Below, piece after piece: positions 42,199-50,337 of a DNA stretch of 64,000 nucleotides. Below the pieces are notes generated by a model that saw nothing but the letters and a program-made list of their open reading frames with translations, was not told where the DNA came from and did not search any database. Source of the stretch: Shimia_B sp038525525 (GTDB lineage: Bacteria > Pseudomonadota > Alphaproteobacteria > Rhodobacterales > Rhodobacteraceae); assembly GCA_038525525.1 (NCBI GenBank), contig JBCBHO010000004.1:248001-312000 (forward strand). The letters run 5' to 3'. The first letter of the stretch is position 1. Each line of letters opens with the position of its first letter. The translations under genes were made by a program, and so were the position numbers.

Positions 42199-42969
42199 TC
42201 ATACCTGCAAAACGGAGCTGACGAGCAATTGGCTGTAGGCGTGCTGCGGATCGTCGAGCACCTGGTCGGTCAGGCCCGCCTCGACCACGAGGCCCGACTT
42301 CATCACCATCAGTCGATCCGCCAACAGCCGAACAACGGCAAGGTCGTGCGTCACGATGATGGCCGACAGGCCCATGTCGCGCACGAGTCCACGCAGGAGG
42401 TCGAGCAGCCGGGCCTGAACCGACACGTCGAGCCCGCCCGTGGGCTCATCCATGAAAACGAGGCGTGGACCCGTCACCAGGTTCCGGGCGATCTGCAGCC
42501 GCTGCTGCATCCCGCCGGAGAAAGTCGTGGGGCGGTCGTCGATGCGCGCGGCGTCGATTTCCACGCGGGTCAGCCAGTCTGTCGCCTGTCCACGGATTTC
42601 GCCGTAATGGCGCGCGCCCACTGCCATCAGGCGTTCGCCCACGTTGCCGCCTGCGCTGACCCCCATGCGGAGCCCGTCGCGGGCGTGCTGATGCACGAAG
42701 GCCCAATCGGTACGGCCGAGCATCCGCCGCTCTGGTTCGGACATCTTCAGCGTGTCGCGCGGTCCGTCGGTGCGGGTGTCGAACAAGACCGCGCCGCTGT
42801 CCGGTGACAGGTGCCCGGCCAAGCAGTTGAGCAGCGTCGACTTGCCAGAGCCGCTCTCGCCGACGATGCCCAGCACTTCGCCAGGATATAGGTCGAAGGA
42901 CACGTCAGCGCAGCCGATCTGAGCGCCGTAGTACTTGTGCAGGTTTCGGACAGACAGGAGCGGTGTCAT
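42199..42969 (-). CDS. phnK: C-P lyase complex ABC protein PhnK
   Basis: A 256-residue ABC ATPase resembling oligopeptide-importer ATPases, as PhnK does. Walker A is GIVGESGSGKSTLLNC near 33-48, the signature is FSGGMQQRLQIARNLV, and Walker B is LVFMDEPTGGLDVSVQARLL. PhnK docks on the PhnJ subunit of the C-P lyase core. It overlaps phnJ by 4 bp and stands 3 bp from phnL. Confidence 0.95.
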   Translation of the reverse strand: MTPLLSVRNLHKYYGAQIGCADVSFDLYPGEVLGIVGESGSGKSTLLNCLAGHLSPDSGAVLFDTRTDGPRDTLKMSEPERRMLGRTDWAFVHQHARDGLRMGVSAGGNVGERLMAVGARHYGEIRGQATDWLTRVEIDAARIDDRPTTFSGGMQQRLQIARNLVTGPRLVFMDEPTGGLDVSVQARLLDLLRGLVRDMGLSAIIVTHDLAVVRLLADRLMVMKSGLVVEAGLTDQVLDDPQHAYSQLLVSSVLQV

Positions 42970-43859
42970 GCGGTCGTGTCCCCGGACATGCCAAACCGGC
43001 GTTTCGTTGTCATCGCTCCGGTGAACCCCGCCGATTGGCGGCCTTCGCAGAAATCCGTGTCCGAGCAGACGAACATCCGCCCCCCGGCATCATCCACGAT
43101 CACCTCGTCGAGATAGCTTGTTTCGGCTCCGCACAGCGCGCAGGGATGGTCGGCCTTCGACGGCTCGAACGGGTGATCGTCGAAATCGAGGCTGACCACC
43201 TGCGTATGGGGCGGAAGGGCATAGATGCGCTGTTCGCGCCCGGCGCCGAACAGCTGGATTGCCGCGCTATCGCCAAGCTTAGGATTGTCGAATTTCGGGA
43301 TCGGGGACGGATCCATGACATAGCGCCCCTCGACCTTCACCGGATAGTCGTAGGACGTGGCGATGTGCCCGTGGCGGCTGATGTCTTCGTAAAGCTTCAC
43401 ATGCATCAGCCCGTATTCTTCCAGCTCATGCATCTTGCGAGTCTCGCTTTCGCGCGGTTCGAGAAAGCGCAGCGGTTCCGGGATCGGCACCTGGTAGACG
43501 AGGATCTGCCCTTCGGTCAGCGGCGCTTCGGGGATGCGGTGGCGGGTCTGGATGACCGTTGCATCAGCCGTGGCCGTGGTCGTCTCGACGCCCGCTGTGC
43601 GCTCAAAGAACGTGCGGATCGAGACTGCGTTGGTGGTATCGTCCGCGCCTTGGTCGATCACCTTGAACCGGTCCACAGGCGTCAGCACCGCCGCCGAGAC
43701 CTGCACGCCCCCCGTGCCCCAGCCATAGGGCATCGGCATCTCGCGGCTGGCAAACGGCACTTGGTAGCCCGGGATCGCCAGCCCCTTGAGGATTGCGCGC
43801 CTGATCATCCGCTTGGTCTGTTCATCGAGATAGGCGAAGTTGTAAGCCTGATCCGTCAC
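42966..43859 (-). CDS. phnJ: Carbon-phosphorus lyase PhnJ (radical SAM)
   Basis: A 297-residue C-P bond-cleaving enzyme, which makes methane (from methylphosphonate) and ribose 1,2-cyclic phosphate 5-phosphate. The cysteine motif CX2CX21CX5C is complete near the C-terminus (CALC, then FVCSDTDFCEGR). Conserved PYGWGTGGVQVSAAVL and GLMHVKLYEDI are present. It starts with GTG overlapping the stop of the HAD gene (GTGA); a longer frame to 44009 runs into that gene and is rejected. It is the catalytic heart of the operon. Confidence 0.97.
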   Translation of the reverse strand: MTDQAYNFAYLDEQTKRMIRRAILKGLAIPGYQVPFASREMPMPYGWGTGGVQVSAAVLTPVDRFKVIDQGADDTTNAVSIRTFFERTAGVETTTATADATVIQTRHRIPEAPLTEGQILVYQVPIPEPLRFLEPRESETRKMHELEEYGLMHVKLYEDISRHGHIATSYDYPVKVEGRYVMDPSPIPKFDNPKLGDSAAIQLFGAGREQRIYALPPHTQVVSLDFDDHPFEPSKADHPCALCGAETSYLDEVIVDDAGGRMFVCSDTDFCEGRQSAGFTGAMTTKRRFGMSGDTTA

Positions 43860-44449
43860 AGCAGCCCCCGATCCTGCAGGCCGTCCCGGAGAGCACCCGC
43901 GCTTGTAAAGTGGATGGCGTCCATACCCGCCGCACGCGCGCCGAGGCAGTTGTGCGGCCCGTCGTCGATGAAAACACAGTCTTGGGGCAGCACTTCGGCC
44001 CGGTCGCACAGCAGACGGTAGATTTCCACGCTCGGTTTGATCACGCCGACCTGCCCCGAAACGACGGTCGTGCCGAAGACCTCGCCCAGCTCGGGATGCA
44101 CCTCAAGCCCGACGGGCCACGTTTCCGCCGACCAGTTGGTGATTGCATGCAGCGGGGTGCCGCGGTCCTTCAGGGCAAACAGAATGTCCCACGTTTCGAC
44201 CAACTTGTTTGGCACCGTGAGTGCATAACGGGGGACGTATTGGCCCAGCCGTTCGGCGTCGTCGGCGCTCGCAAGCTCCTTTGCGGCATCGCCAAACCGC
44301 GCCCCCGCGTCACAGGCGAGGTTGATCCGGTCAAAGCCAATGCGCCGGATGAACTCCCGCGCGCCAGCTTCGCCCAGATCATCCGCCCAAGCCAGATGCG
44401 GTTGCCAATCGACAAGCACGCCGCCGATATCGAAGACGATGTGTTTCAT
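43856..44449 (-). CDS. HAD-family hydrolase inside the C-P lyase operon
   Basis: A 197-residue HAD phosphatase of subfamily IA. Motif I is FDIGGVLVDW with nucleophile Asp7; the usual second Asp is Gly9, as in YihX-like phosphatases. Motif II is HAITNWS, the lysine is in GVIKPS, and motif IV is FIDDGPHN. It lies between phnI and phnJ, overlapping phnJ by 4 bp, so it is made with the complex. It could dephosphorylate a ribose phosphate product or clean up a side product; PhnP is not seen in the window. The role is inferred only from position. Confidence 0.88.
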   Translation of the reverse strand: MKHIVFDIGGVLVDWQPHLAWADDLGEAGAREFIRRIGFDRINLACDAGARFGDAAKELASADDAERLGQYVPRYALTVPNKLVETWDILFALKDRGTPLHAITNWSAETWPVGLEVHPELGEVFGTTVVSGQVGVIKPSVEIYRLLCDRAEVLPQDCVFIDDGPHNCLGARAAGMDAIHFTSAGALRDGLQDRGLL

Positions 44450-44546
44450 GGCTCTGCTCGCCGACTGCCGATCCGATCGGAGGGCGATCTTTGCCCCGCA
44501 AAGCGACCCTCAGGCGTCCAACGCTCCTTGCGTGTGGCGACCGCCG

Positions 44547-45641
44547 TCATTCCGCGGCCTCCTGCGCCTGCGCCTGCTTCGCGCGTGCTTCCCGGCGCAA
44601 CTTGCGAACGAGCTCCAGTTCGGCCTGAAAATCCACGTAATGCGGCAGCTTGATGTGTTCGAGGAACCCGGTCGCCTGAATGTTGTCAGCGTGGTAGAGA
44701 ACGAACTCCGCGTCCTGCGCGGGTGCGCCGACATCGTCTTCGCCCAACTCCTCCCACCGCAGCGCGCGATCCACCAGCGACATGGAGATCGCCTTGCGCT
44801 CAGTCTGCCCGAAGACGAGGCCGTAGCCGCGGGTGAATTGCGGCGGCTCCGTCCGAGACCCCGTGAACTGGTTAACGGTCTCGCATTCAGTCAGCGTGAT
44901 CTCTCCGATCTCGACCGAAAACCCGAGCTCGGGGATCTCCATGTCTACCACGACCGTGCCGATGCGCAGCTCGCCCACGAAGGCATGCGTGCGCCCGTAG
45001 CCGCGTTGCGTGGAATAAGCCAAGCCCAGCGTGAAGCCTTCGTCACTGCGGGTGAGCGCCTGCAGACGCAGGGCACGATCGGCGGGCATTTCGAGGGGAT
45101 CGCGGGTGAGGTCGGGTGGCTCGGTGTCGTCGTGCGGAGCCTCCTCGATCAGGCCCTCGCGGTTCAGGAACCCGGTGACATGCGGGACGCCGCCTTGGGC
45201 CGCAGTGGCGGACGCGGCTTCTGGCGCCTCGCCATCCGCGGCCAGTTTGAAATCGAGCAGGCGGTGGGTGTAATCGAATGTGGGTCCGAGGATTTGACCG
45301 CCCGGAATGTCCTTGAATGTCGCAGATATGCGCCTGTCACAGGCCATCGCGCCCGTATCGACGGGCCGGGACGCACCAAAACGCGGCAGGGTCGTGCGAT
45401 AGGCCCGGATAAGAAAGATCGCCTCGATCAGGTCCCCGCGTGCCTGCTTGATCGCCAGCGCGGCAAGGTCAGGATCGTAAAGCGAGCCTTCCGCCATGAC
45501 GCGATTGACCGCCAGGCTCAGCTGCTCGCGGATTTGATCGACACCAAGCTCCAAGACGTCGGGGTCGCCCCGGCGTTCCTCTGCCAGCCATGCGTGGGCG
45601 TTTTCGATGGCCCGCTCACCGCCTTTGACCGCGACATACAT
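44547..45641 (-). CDS. phnI: C-P lyase complex subunit PhnI
   Basis: A 364-residue core subunit, with family blocks MYVAVKGGERAIENAHAWLAEERRGD, EQLSLAVNRVMAEGSLYDPDLAALAIKQARGD, FKDIPGGQILGPTFDYTHRLLDFKL and ESGF-like ends with GYGLVFGQTERKAISMSLVDRAL. PhnI with PhnG, H and L joins alkylphosphonate to ATP and releases adenine. Length matches the family. It overlaps phnH by one base. A 97-bp gap, longer than elsewhere in the operon, separates it from the HAD gene. Confidence 0.96.
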   Translation of the reverse strand: MYVAVKGGERAIENAHAWLAEERRGDPDVLELGVDQIREQLSLAVNRVMAEGSLYDPDLAALAIKQARGDLIEAIFLIRAYRTTLPRFGASRPVDTGAMACDRRISATFKDIPGGQILGPTFDYTHRLLDFKLAADGEAPEAASATAAQGGVPHVTGFLNREGLIEEAPHDDTEPPDLTRDPLEMPADRALRLQALTRSDEGFTLGLAYSTQRGYGRTHAFVGELRIGTVVVDMEIPELGFSVEIGEITLTECETVNQFTGSRTEPPQFTRGYGLVFGQTERKAISMSLVDRALRWEELGEDDVGAPAQDAEFVLYHADNIQATGFLEHIKLPHYVDFQAELELVRKLRREARAKQAQAQEAAE

Positions 45642-46219
45642 CAGGCCACCTCCGCCGCGGTGACGCGCGTCGTCCGGGGAAGGGCAGCAAGCCGGTTCCC
45701 ACAGGTGAAGATGAAATCGAGCCCCCGGGGAAAGAGCGCGGCGTTGGCTTGAAATGCCTCGATCTCAGGCACCGAAAGAGCCGCGTGATCCTTGATCCCG
45801 GGGCCACTGAGCGTTGCGCCTGATGCGGCCAAGTCCGCGACCTCGACGATGAGCGTCGCCGAGCGGTCGGGATATTTCGAGGTTCCGACCGGGTATGGGG
45901 AGAGCGGCGCAAGCGCTTCCCATGCGCCGACCGCGAACGCGCAGCGCGACGGGGCCGCGAGCGGGGCGCCGGTGTGAAAGGCGAGCCAGTGCCGCACGTC
46001 CGCGCAATCGGTCGCCCCGGCGAGGTGCACAGGCGTATCCGTGTCGCACAGGGTCAGAAGCACGGTCCCCGCCGCCGGTGACAACGGAGCGGGAGGCAAT
46101 GCGCCCGAAATGTCCTGTACCGTGCCGGGACGGGCCATTGCTTCCATCACCCGGCGAAATGCATGCGCGGCGTCGATTGCGGGCTCCGCGAACCCACCGG
46201 AGAGAGTGTTGGTCTGCAT
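45641..46219 (-). CDS. phnH: C-P lyase complex subunit PhnH
   Basis: A 192-residue PhnH. The family opening GGFAEPAIDAAHAFRRVMEAMARPG and the segments LTLCDTDTPVHL, FHTGAPL and LSGPGIKDHAALSV are clear. PhnH forms dimers inside the PhnGHIJ core. The gene is fused by one-base overlaps to phnG and phnI, as in most C-P lyase operons. Confidence 0.95.
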   Translation of the reverse strand: MQTNTLSGGFAEPAIDAAHAFRRVMEAMARPGTVQDISGALPPAPLSPAAGTVLLTLCDTDTPVHLAGATDCADVRHWLAFHTGAPLAAPSRCAFAVGAWEALAPLSPYPVGTSKYPDRSATLIVEVADLAASGATLSGPGIKDHAALSVPEIEAFQANAALFPRGLDFIFTCGNRLAALPRTTRVTAAEVA

Positions 46220-46674
46220 CAGTCCTCTCCGCGCGCCATGGTGAAGAAGTCGACCTTGGTGGCTGCGGCCTTCGCCGCGCGGGCCGTTTTGATGGCCGCC
46301 TCTTCCCGTGCCAGCGGGTCGAGGATCGCTGCCCGCACGGCGGCAGCGTCTCCCGTCTGCATGAGCGCATCCACAAGCGCTGCCGCCTCGGCATCCTCCT
46401 TGCGGCGCCCTTGAATATAGGCGTGACCGGCGGACCCGTTTGCCAGTTCAAGCGCACAGCGGGTCACCGTCATTTCGCCCAGATTGAAGGGGGCCCCGGT
46501 CCCGCCCGCACGTCCGCGCACCATGGTGCTGCCGATCTCGGGGGCACGCAGCCAGCGGAAGTCGGGGCGCGGACCCCACGCGTCCAACAGGGCCGACACG
46601 CGCCCGGCGGGAGCCTTTGCCATCAACCCCATCCAGGCCTTTCGCGCATCCCTATCGTCTGTCGTGTGATTCAT
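46219..46674 (-). CDS. phnG: C-P lyase complex subunit PhnG
   Basis: A 151-residue PhnG with the hallmark RKAWMGLMAKAPAGRV, LRAPEIGSTMVRGRAGGTGAPFNLGEMTVTRCAL and GHAYIQGRRKEDAEAAALVDALMQ. It is the first gene of the C-P lyase operon. The ATG at 46674 is chosen over one at 46710 because it starts the family's N-terminus and keeps the tandem repeat operator upstream of the coding region. Divergent phnF begins 82 bp away. Confidence 0.95.
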   Translation of the reverse strand: MNHTTDDRDARKAWMGLMAKAPAGRVSALLDAWGPRPDFRWLRAPEIGSTMVRGRAGGTGAPFNLGEMTVTRCALELANGSAGHAYIQGRRKEDAEAAALVDALMQTGDAAAVRAAILDPLAREEAAIKTARAAKAAATKVDFFTMARGED

Positions 46675-46693
46675 CTCGACAACTTCGTTGATT

Positions 46694-46709
46694 ACTATAC
46701 AACTATACA
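46694..46709. promoter_or_regulatory. Probable PhnF operator, tandem ACTATACA
   Basis: Two perfect adjacent copies of ACTATACA lie between divergent phnG and phnF. On the phnG strand the TATAGT elements also look like -10 boxes. Two copies one helical step short of a turn fit binding of a HutC-type dimer and autoregulation of both genes. The assignment to PhnF is inference by position. Confidence 0.6.
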
Positions 46710-46755
46710 TATCCTACCAAATCGCGGCCTCCGCGACAGAAGAGATTTGTGAATT

Positions 46756-47469
46756 TTGCGTGACGGTCCCGGCAAAACACCGATCTGGAAAGCCATCGCA
46801 GGGAGCCTGCGCGGCGACTTGGCCGAAGGGCGCTACGCCCCTGGCGACAAGCTGCCGACTGAGGCCGCCCTGGCCGAGCGCTTTGGCGTCAACCGCCACA
46901 CTGTGCGCCACGCCCTGTCTGCCCTCGTGGACGAGGGCTTGATCCGCACCCGTCGCGGCTCTGGAGCATTTGTCGCGGCGCTGCCCACCGACTATCCCAT
47001 CGGCCGGCGGGTGCGGTTCCACGAGAATCTGATCGCAGCAGGCCGGAAGCCGGAGAAGCGGGTGCTCCTGCTGGAGGACCGCGCCGCGACCGAAGGCGAA
47101 GCGCGCGCGCTGGCCGTGGCGCCGGGCGCGCCGGTCTGCGCCTATCACGGGTTGTCGCTGGCGGACGGACAGCCCATCGCCGTCTTCGAAAGCGTCTTTC
47201 CGCTGGACCGGCTGCCGGGTCTGTCGATCGCGCTGACCCGGACAAGCAGCGTCACCGAGGCGCTGGCGTCCGTGGGCATCCCCGACTACGAGCGCGCCTC
47301 CACGCGACTGACGGCTGTCCGCGCGACAGCGACCCATGCCTTGCATCTGAACCTGAACGAAGGTGACCCATTGCTGCGTTCCTCGAGCGTCAACGTGGCC
47401 GGGCCGCCGGTGGAGTATGGGCGCACATGGTTCGCCGGGGACCGGGTGACGCTGACGCTGGACGGCTAA
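46756..47469 (+). CDS. phnF: Phosphonate operon transcription regulator PhnF
   Basis: A 237-residue GntR/HutC-family regulator. The winged helix-turn-helix is at about residues 8-76 (LPTEAALAERFGVNRHTVRHALSALVDEGLIRTRRGSGAFV) and a UTRA ligand domain at 85-235. It begins with TTG, the first start after an in-frame stop at 46750. PhnF proteins repress phn genes in the absence of inducer. It is divergent from phnG and convergent with the hexapeptide transferase, overlapping its end by 4 bp. Confidence 0.93.
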   Translation: MRDGPGKTPIWKAIAGSLRGDLAEGRYAPGDKLPTEAALAERFGVNRHTVRHALSALVDEGLIRTRRGSGAFVAALPTDYPIGRRVRFHENLIAAGRKPEKRVLLLEDRAATEGEARALAVAPGAPVCAYHGLSLADGQPIAVFESVFPLDRLPGLSIALTRTSSVTEALASVGIPDYERASTRLTAVRATATHALHLNLNEGDPLLRSSSVNVAGPPVEYGRTWFAGDRVTLTLDG

Positions 47470-48086
47470 GGGGCGTATTTCTCCAGGAACGCCACCGCCG
47501 CCAGGGTCCGGAAATCTTCCAAAGCGGCGCGAATGGCCTCGTGCGACCAGTCCCACCACGCCAAGTCAACCAAGCGATCGGCAATGTCGGCGGGCTGACG
47601 CCGTCGCAAGAGCTTGGCTGGGGTGCCCGCCACGATCGTGTAGGGATCCACGTCCTTCGTCACCAGTGCCCCCGCCGCGATCACCGCACCATCGCCAATC
47701 GTGACCTCCGGTTTGACCATGGCCCCGGCACCGATCCATGTGTCGTGACCGATATGGGCAAGGCGGGACCGCCGGTGGGCAAAGAACGCGGCGTCGCGGT
47801 CGGCGTCATCCCAATAATCATCTGAACGATACAGGAAATGATGGCACGACGCCGTGTGCAGCGGGTGATCCGTGGCCCCGATCCGGCAGAACGCGGCGAG
47901 ATTGGCAAATTTGCCGATCCGGGCATTCGCGATATCGGCGTAGCGGTCGCAGTAGGAATAGTCGCCAAGCGTGGAATAGGCCACGCGGCTGCCGCGGCCG
48001 ATCTCCACATAGGCGCCGAAGGTGCTGTCGGTGATCTCGCAGTCCGGGTGAACGAACGGCGCATCCGCCCTCAGGCGTGTCGTCAT
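47466..48086 (-). CDS. Phosphonate-associated hexapeptide acetyltransferase-like protein
   Basis: A 206-residue left-handed beta-helix protein (phn_thr-fam type). The hexapeptide repeats are visible as ADIANARIGKFANLAAFCRIG and IGHDTWIGAGAMVKPEVTIGDGAVIAAGALVTKDV, with the AGTPAKLLRRR end of the CAT-like family. Members occur only next to phosphonate genes and may acetylate aminoalkylphosphonates, analogous to PhnO, though PhnO itself is a GNAT. The ATG at 48086 overlaps the end of phnE2 (ATGA). Confidence 0.9.
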   Translation of the reverse strand: MTTRLRADAPFVHPDCEITDSTFGAYVEIGRGSRVAYSTLGDYSYCDRYADIANARIGKFANLAAFCRIGATDHPLHTASCHHFLYRSDDYWDDADRDAAFFAHRRSRLAHIGHDTWIGAGAMVKPEVTIGDGAVIAAGALVTKDVDPYTIVAGTPAKLLRRRQPADIADRLVDLAWWDWSHEAIRAALEDFRTLAAVAFLEKYAP

Positions 48087-49402
48087 TCCTTCGTGCCGAT
48101 GAGCTTGCCGCGCAGCCAGCCGGAAAACCAGTCCATGAACATCACCATCACGACGATGAGCACGATGTAATACGCGACCTCTTCCCAATCCTTCTGGGTC
48201 TGGATCGCTTGCGTCAGCATGAGCCCGATCCCGCCGCCGGTGATGGCCCCGATGATCGTGGCAGACCGGGTATTGGATTCGAGAAAATACAGGATCTGCG
48301 CCAGCAGCACCGGCACCACCTGCGGGATCACACCGAAGCGATAGCGCTGCAGCGGTTTCGCACCCGTGCTTTCGACGCCCTCGATCTGCTTGCCGTCAAC
48401 GTTTTCCAGCGCCTCCGAGAAGATTTTCCCGAAGGTGCCGGTATCGGTGATGAGGATCGCGAGCGTGCCAGTCAGCGGCCCCGGCCCGAAGGCCCGCGCC
48501 AAGACGACCGTCCAGATCAACGCGTCAACCCCACGCACGAAGTCGAACACGCGCCGCGTGCCCGCCCGGATCATCATGAGGGGAGAGAAGCGTTTAGCCG
48601 CGAGGAACGCCAGAGGCAGCGCGAGGATCGCCGCGCCCATGGTGCCGAGGAATGCCATCAGCAGCGTCTCCCCGATGGCCCAGACGACATCCTTGTGGCG
48701 CCACATGTCGTTGTTCCACCAGTCGTAGATCGCGCCGGAGAAGTTGGACCGCTCCGGGTCAAGTTGCTCCCCGAAGAGGAGGCGGCCCACGCCCACGTCG
48801 TGGTAGGGGCTATCGAGCGTAAACCAGAAAAGCTCCCACCCCGGGAAGTAGTTGAAGACCTCGGTCCGCGCGCCGGTGAGCGTGATGCGTCCCTCGGGCG
48901 TGTCGATGGCCACGCGCCGCGAGGAGGCGGAGATCCAATCCGGCAGATTCTCGGGCAGGTTGGTGGTCACCGTACGGCCCTCGGCCTGCGCCTCGATGAG
49001 CGGGAAGCCGGGAATTTCCACCTCGGTGCGATTGTCGGGCAGGTAGCGAATGACATGGCCTGCACCCAGATCGACGGTGACGATGTCCGTCCCGCTGACC
49101 CAATCGGGGCGTTCGCCGTCGGGGTAGCGCCCCTTGCGCTCGCCCTCGATGGCATACTCGATCTCACCGGAGCGGTTGTCGCGCGTCACGTGTACCTTGT
49201 GCGACCAGCTGTCGGAGGCAACCGTGACGGCGTTGTCCCAGTTGGCGCGCTGACTGAGGCCCGGGATGTCGAAGGCGAAGAAGACGTACGTGAAATACAC
49301 CAGCAGGATCGCCGGGACGGAAAAGGCAAAGAGCCGCTTGCGCTGAAAGAGGCTGTCCGCCGCGCTTTTGGCATCCGAGAGATTGGTGTCGACGGTTGTC
49401 AT
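48083..49402 (-). CDS. phnE: Phosphonate ABC transporter permease PhnE, second copy, with extra periplasmic domain
   Basis: A 439-residue permease; a plain PhnE has about 260-290. A first membrane segment at 27-45 is followed by about 150 residues without membrane segments (YAIEGERKGRYPDGERPDWVSGTDIVTVDLG, DTPEGRITLTGARTEVFNYFPG), likely a periplasmic beta domain. The family permease core follows (VRGVDALIWTVVLARAFGPGPLTGTLAILITDTGTFGKIFSEALENVD). It pairs with the other PhnE to form the channel. It overlaps both neighbours by 4 bp. Confidence 0.93.
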   Translation of the reverse strand: MTTVDTNLSDAKSAADSLFQRKRLFAFSVPAILLVYFTYVFFAFDIPGLSQRANWDNAVTVASDSWSHKVHVTRDNRSGEIEYAIEGERKGRYPDGERPDWVSGTDIVTVDLGAGHVIRYLPDNRTEVEIPGFPLIEAQAEGRTVTTNLPENLPDWISASSRRVAIDTPEGRITLTGARTEVFNYFPGWELFWFTLDSPYHDVGVGRLLFGEQLDPERSNFSGAIYDWWNNDMWRHKDVVWAIGETLLMAFLGTMGAAILALPLAFLAAKRFSPLMMIRAGTRRVFDFVRGVDALIWTVVLARAFGPGPLTGTLAILITDTGTFGKIFSEALENVDGKQIEGVESTGAKPLQRYRFGVIPQVVPVLLAQILYFLESNTRSATIIGAITGGGIGLMLTQAIQTQKDWEEVAYYIVLIVVMVMFMDWFSGWLRGKLIGTKE

Positions 49403-50274
49403 TGGGCCTGCCCCTCCGTGAGGCGGTTACGGAAGCGGCTGGAGATCTGGTCGAAGAAAACAATCGTGAAGAAGAGCAGGATGAAGATCGCCGCCGCCTG
49501 ATCGAAGCGGCCCGGCCCCCACGCCATCGCGTTCCTGAGCTCGTAGCCGAGGCCGCCTGCGCCCACGAAGCCGAGGATGGCGGAGGCGCGGATGTTGATC
49601 TCGAATCTGAGCAGCGTGTAGCTCACGTAATTCGGCGCCACCTGCGGGATGACCCCGAGAAGCATCCGTTGCAGCCACGAGGCACCCGTGGAGGCAAGGC
49701 CCTCGACGGGCTTGAGATCCGCGTTTTCAGCCACTTCCGAAAAGAGCTTGCCCAAGGCGCCGGCCGTGTGGATGGCGATGGCGATCATCGCGGGCACGGG
49801 CCCGCCCCCGAGGACGAAGATCAGCACGAGCGCGATCACGATCTCGGGCACGGCGCGCATGATATCGGAGATGCGTCGAAAGAGCGGGATGAGCGCGGGG
49901 CGCTTGGCCAGCCCGCGCGTACTGGCGAGCGACAGAGCGAGCCCGAAGAATGCGCCGATGAGGGTGGACACCGCGGCGATGTTGATCGTCTCGATCAATG
50001 CCGGGAAGAACTCCACGATGTAGCCAGGCAGCTCGGCCCGTTTGGCCCAGGCTTCTGACAAGACACCTGCGGGGTAGTCGCCGATCTGGCTCAAACCGTC
50101 CCAGAAACCGCCGGCGCTACGTTCGTCGACGATGTTGAAGCCCGACACCATCAGGAGCACGAAAATCAGCAGCGTCAGCCCGCTATAAAGCCTGCGCCGC
50201 TGCACTTGCGCCATGTAGTCGGACTGGATCGTTCCCACGCTCTGTGGCGCGGCACCCGCGGTTGCATCCGCCAT
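49399..50274 (-). CDS. phnE: Phosphonate ABC transporter permease PhnE, first copy
   Basis: A 291-residue permease with six predicted membrane segments starting near residue 32. The EAA-like loop GKLFSEVAENADLKPVEGLASTGASWLQRMLLGVIPQV matches PhnE. The start at 50274 has GGGGG seven bases upstream; a start two codons earlier at 50280 is too close to it. It is separated from phnD by a rho-independent-type hairpin and overlaps the second phnE by 4 bp. Confidence 0.93.
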   Translation of the reverse strand: MADATAGAAPQSVGTIQSDYMAQVQRRRLYSGLTLLIFVLLMVSGFNIVDERSAGGFWDGLSQIGDYPAGVLSEAWAKRAELPGYIVEFFPALIETINIAAVSTLIGAFFGLALSLASTRGLAKRPALIPLFRRISDIMRAVPEIVIALVLIFVLGGGPVPAMIAIAIHTAGALGKLFSEVAENADLKPVEGLASTGASWLQRMLLGVIPQVAPNYVSYTLLRFEINIRASAILGFVGAGGLGYELRNAMAWGPGRFDQAAAIFILLFFTIVFFDQISSRFRNRLTEGQAQ

Positions 50275-50285
50275 GCTCATTCCCC

Positions 50286-50319
50286 CAAAAAATGACCGGC
50301 AGCCCCGAGGGGCTGCCGG
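50286..50319 (-). terminator. Rho-independent-type terminator between phnD and phnE
   Basis: On the minus strand CCGGCAGCCCC and GGGGCTGCCGG form an 11-bp stem around TC (effectively 10 bp with a tetraloop), followed by TCATTTTTT. It lies right after phnD and before phnE. Partial termination here would give more binding protein than permease. Confidence 0.8.
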
Positions 50320-50337
50320 CTTCGTCATGAAAAGGCT

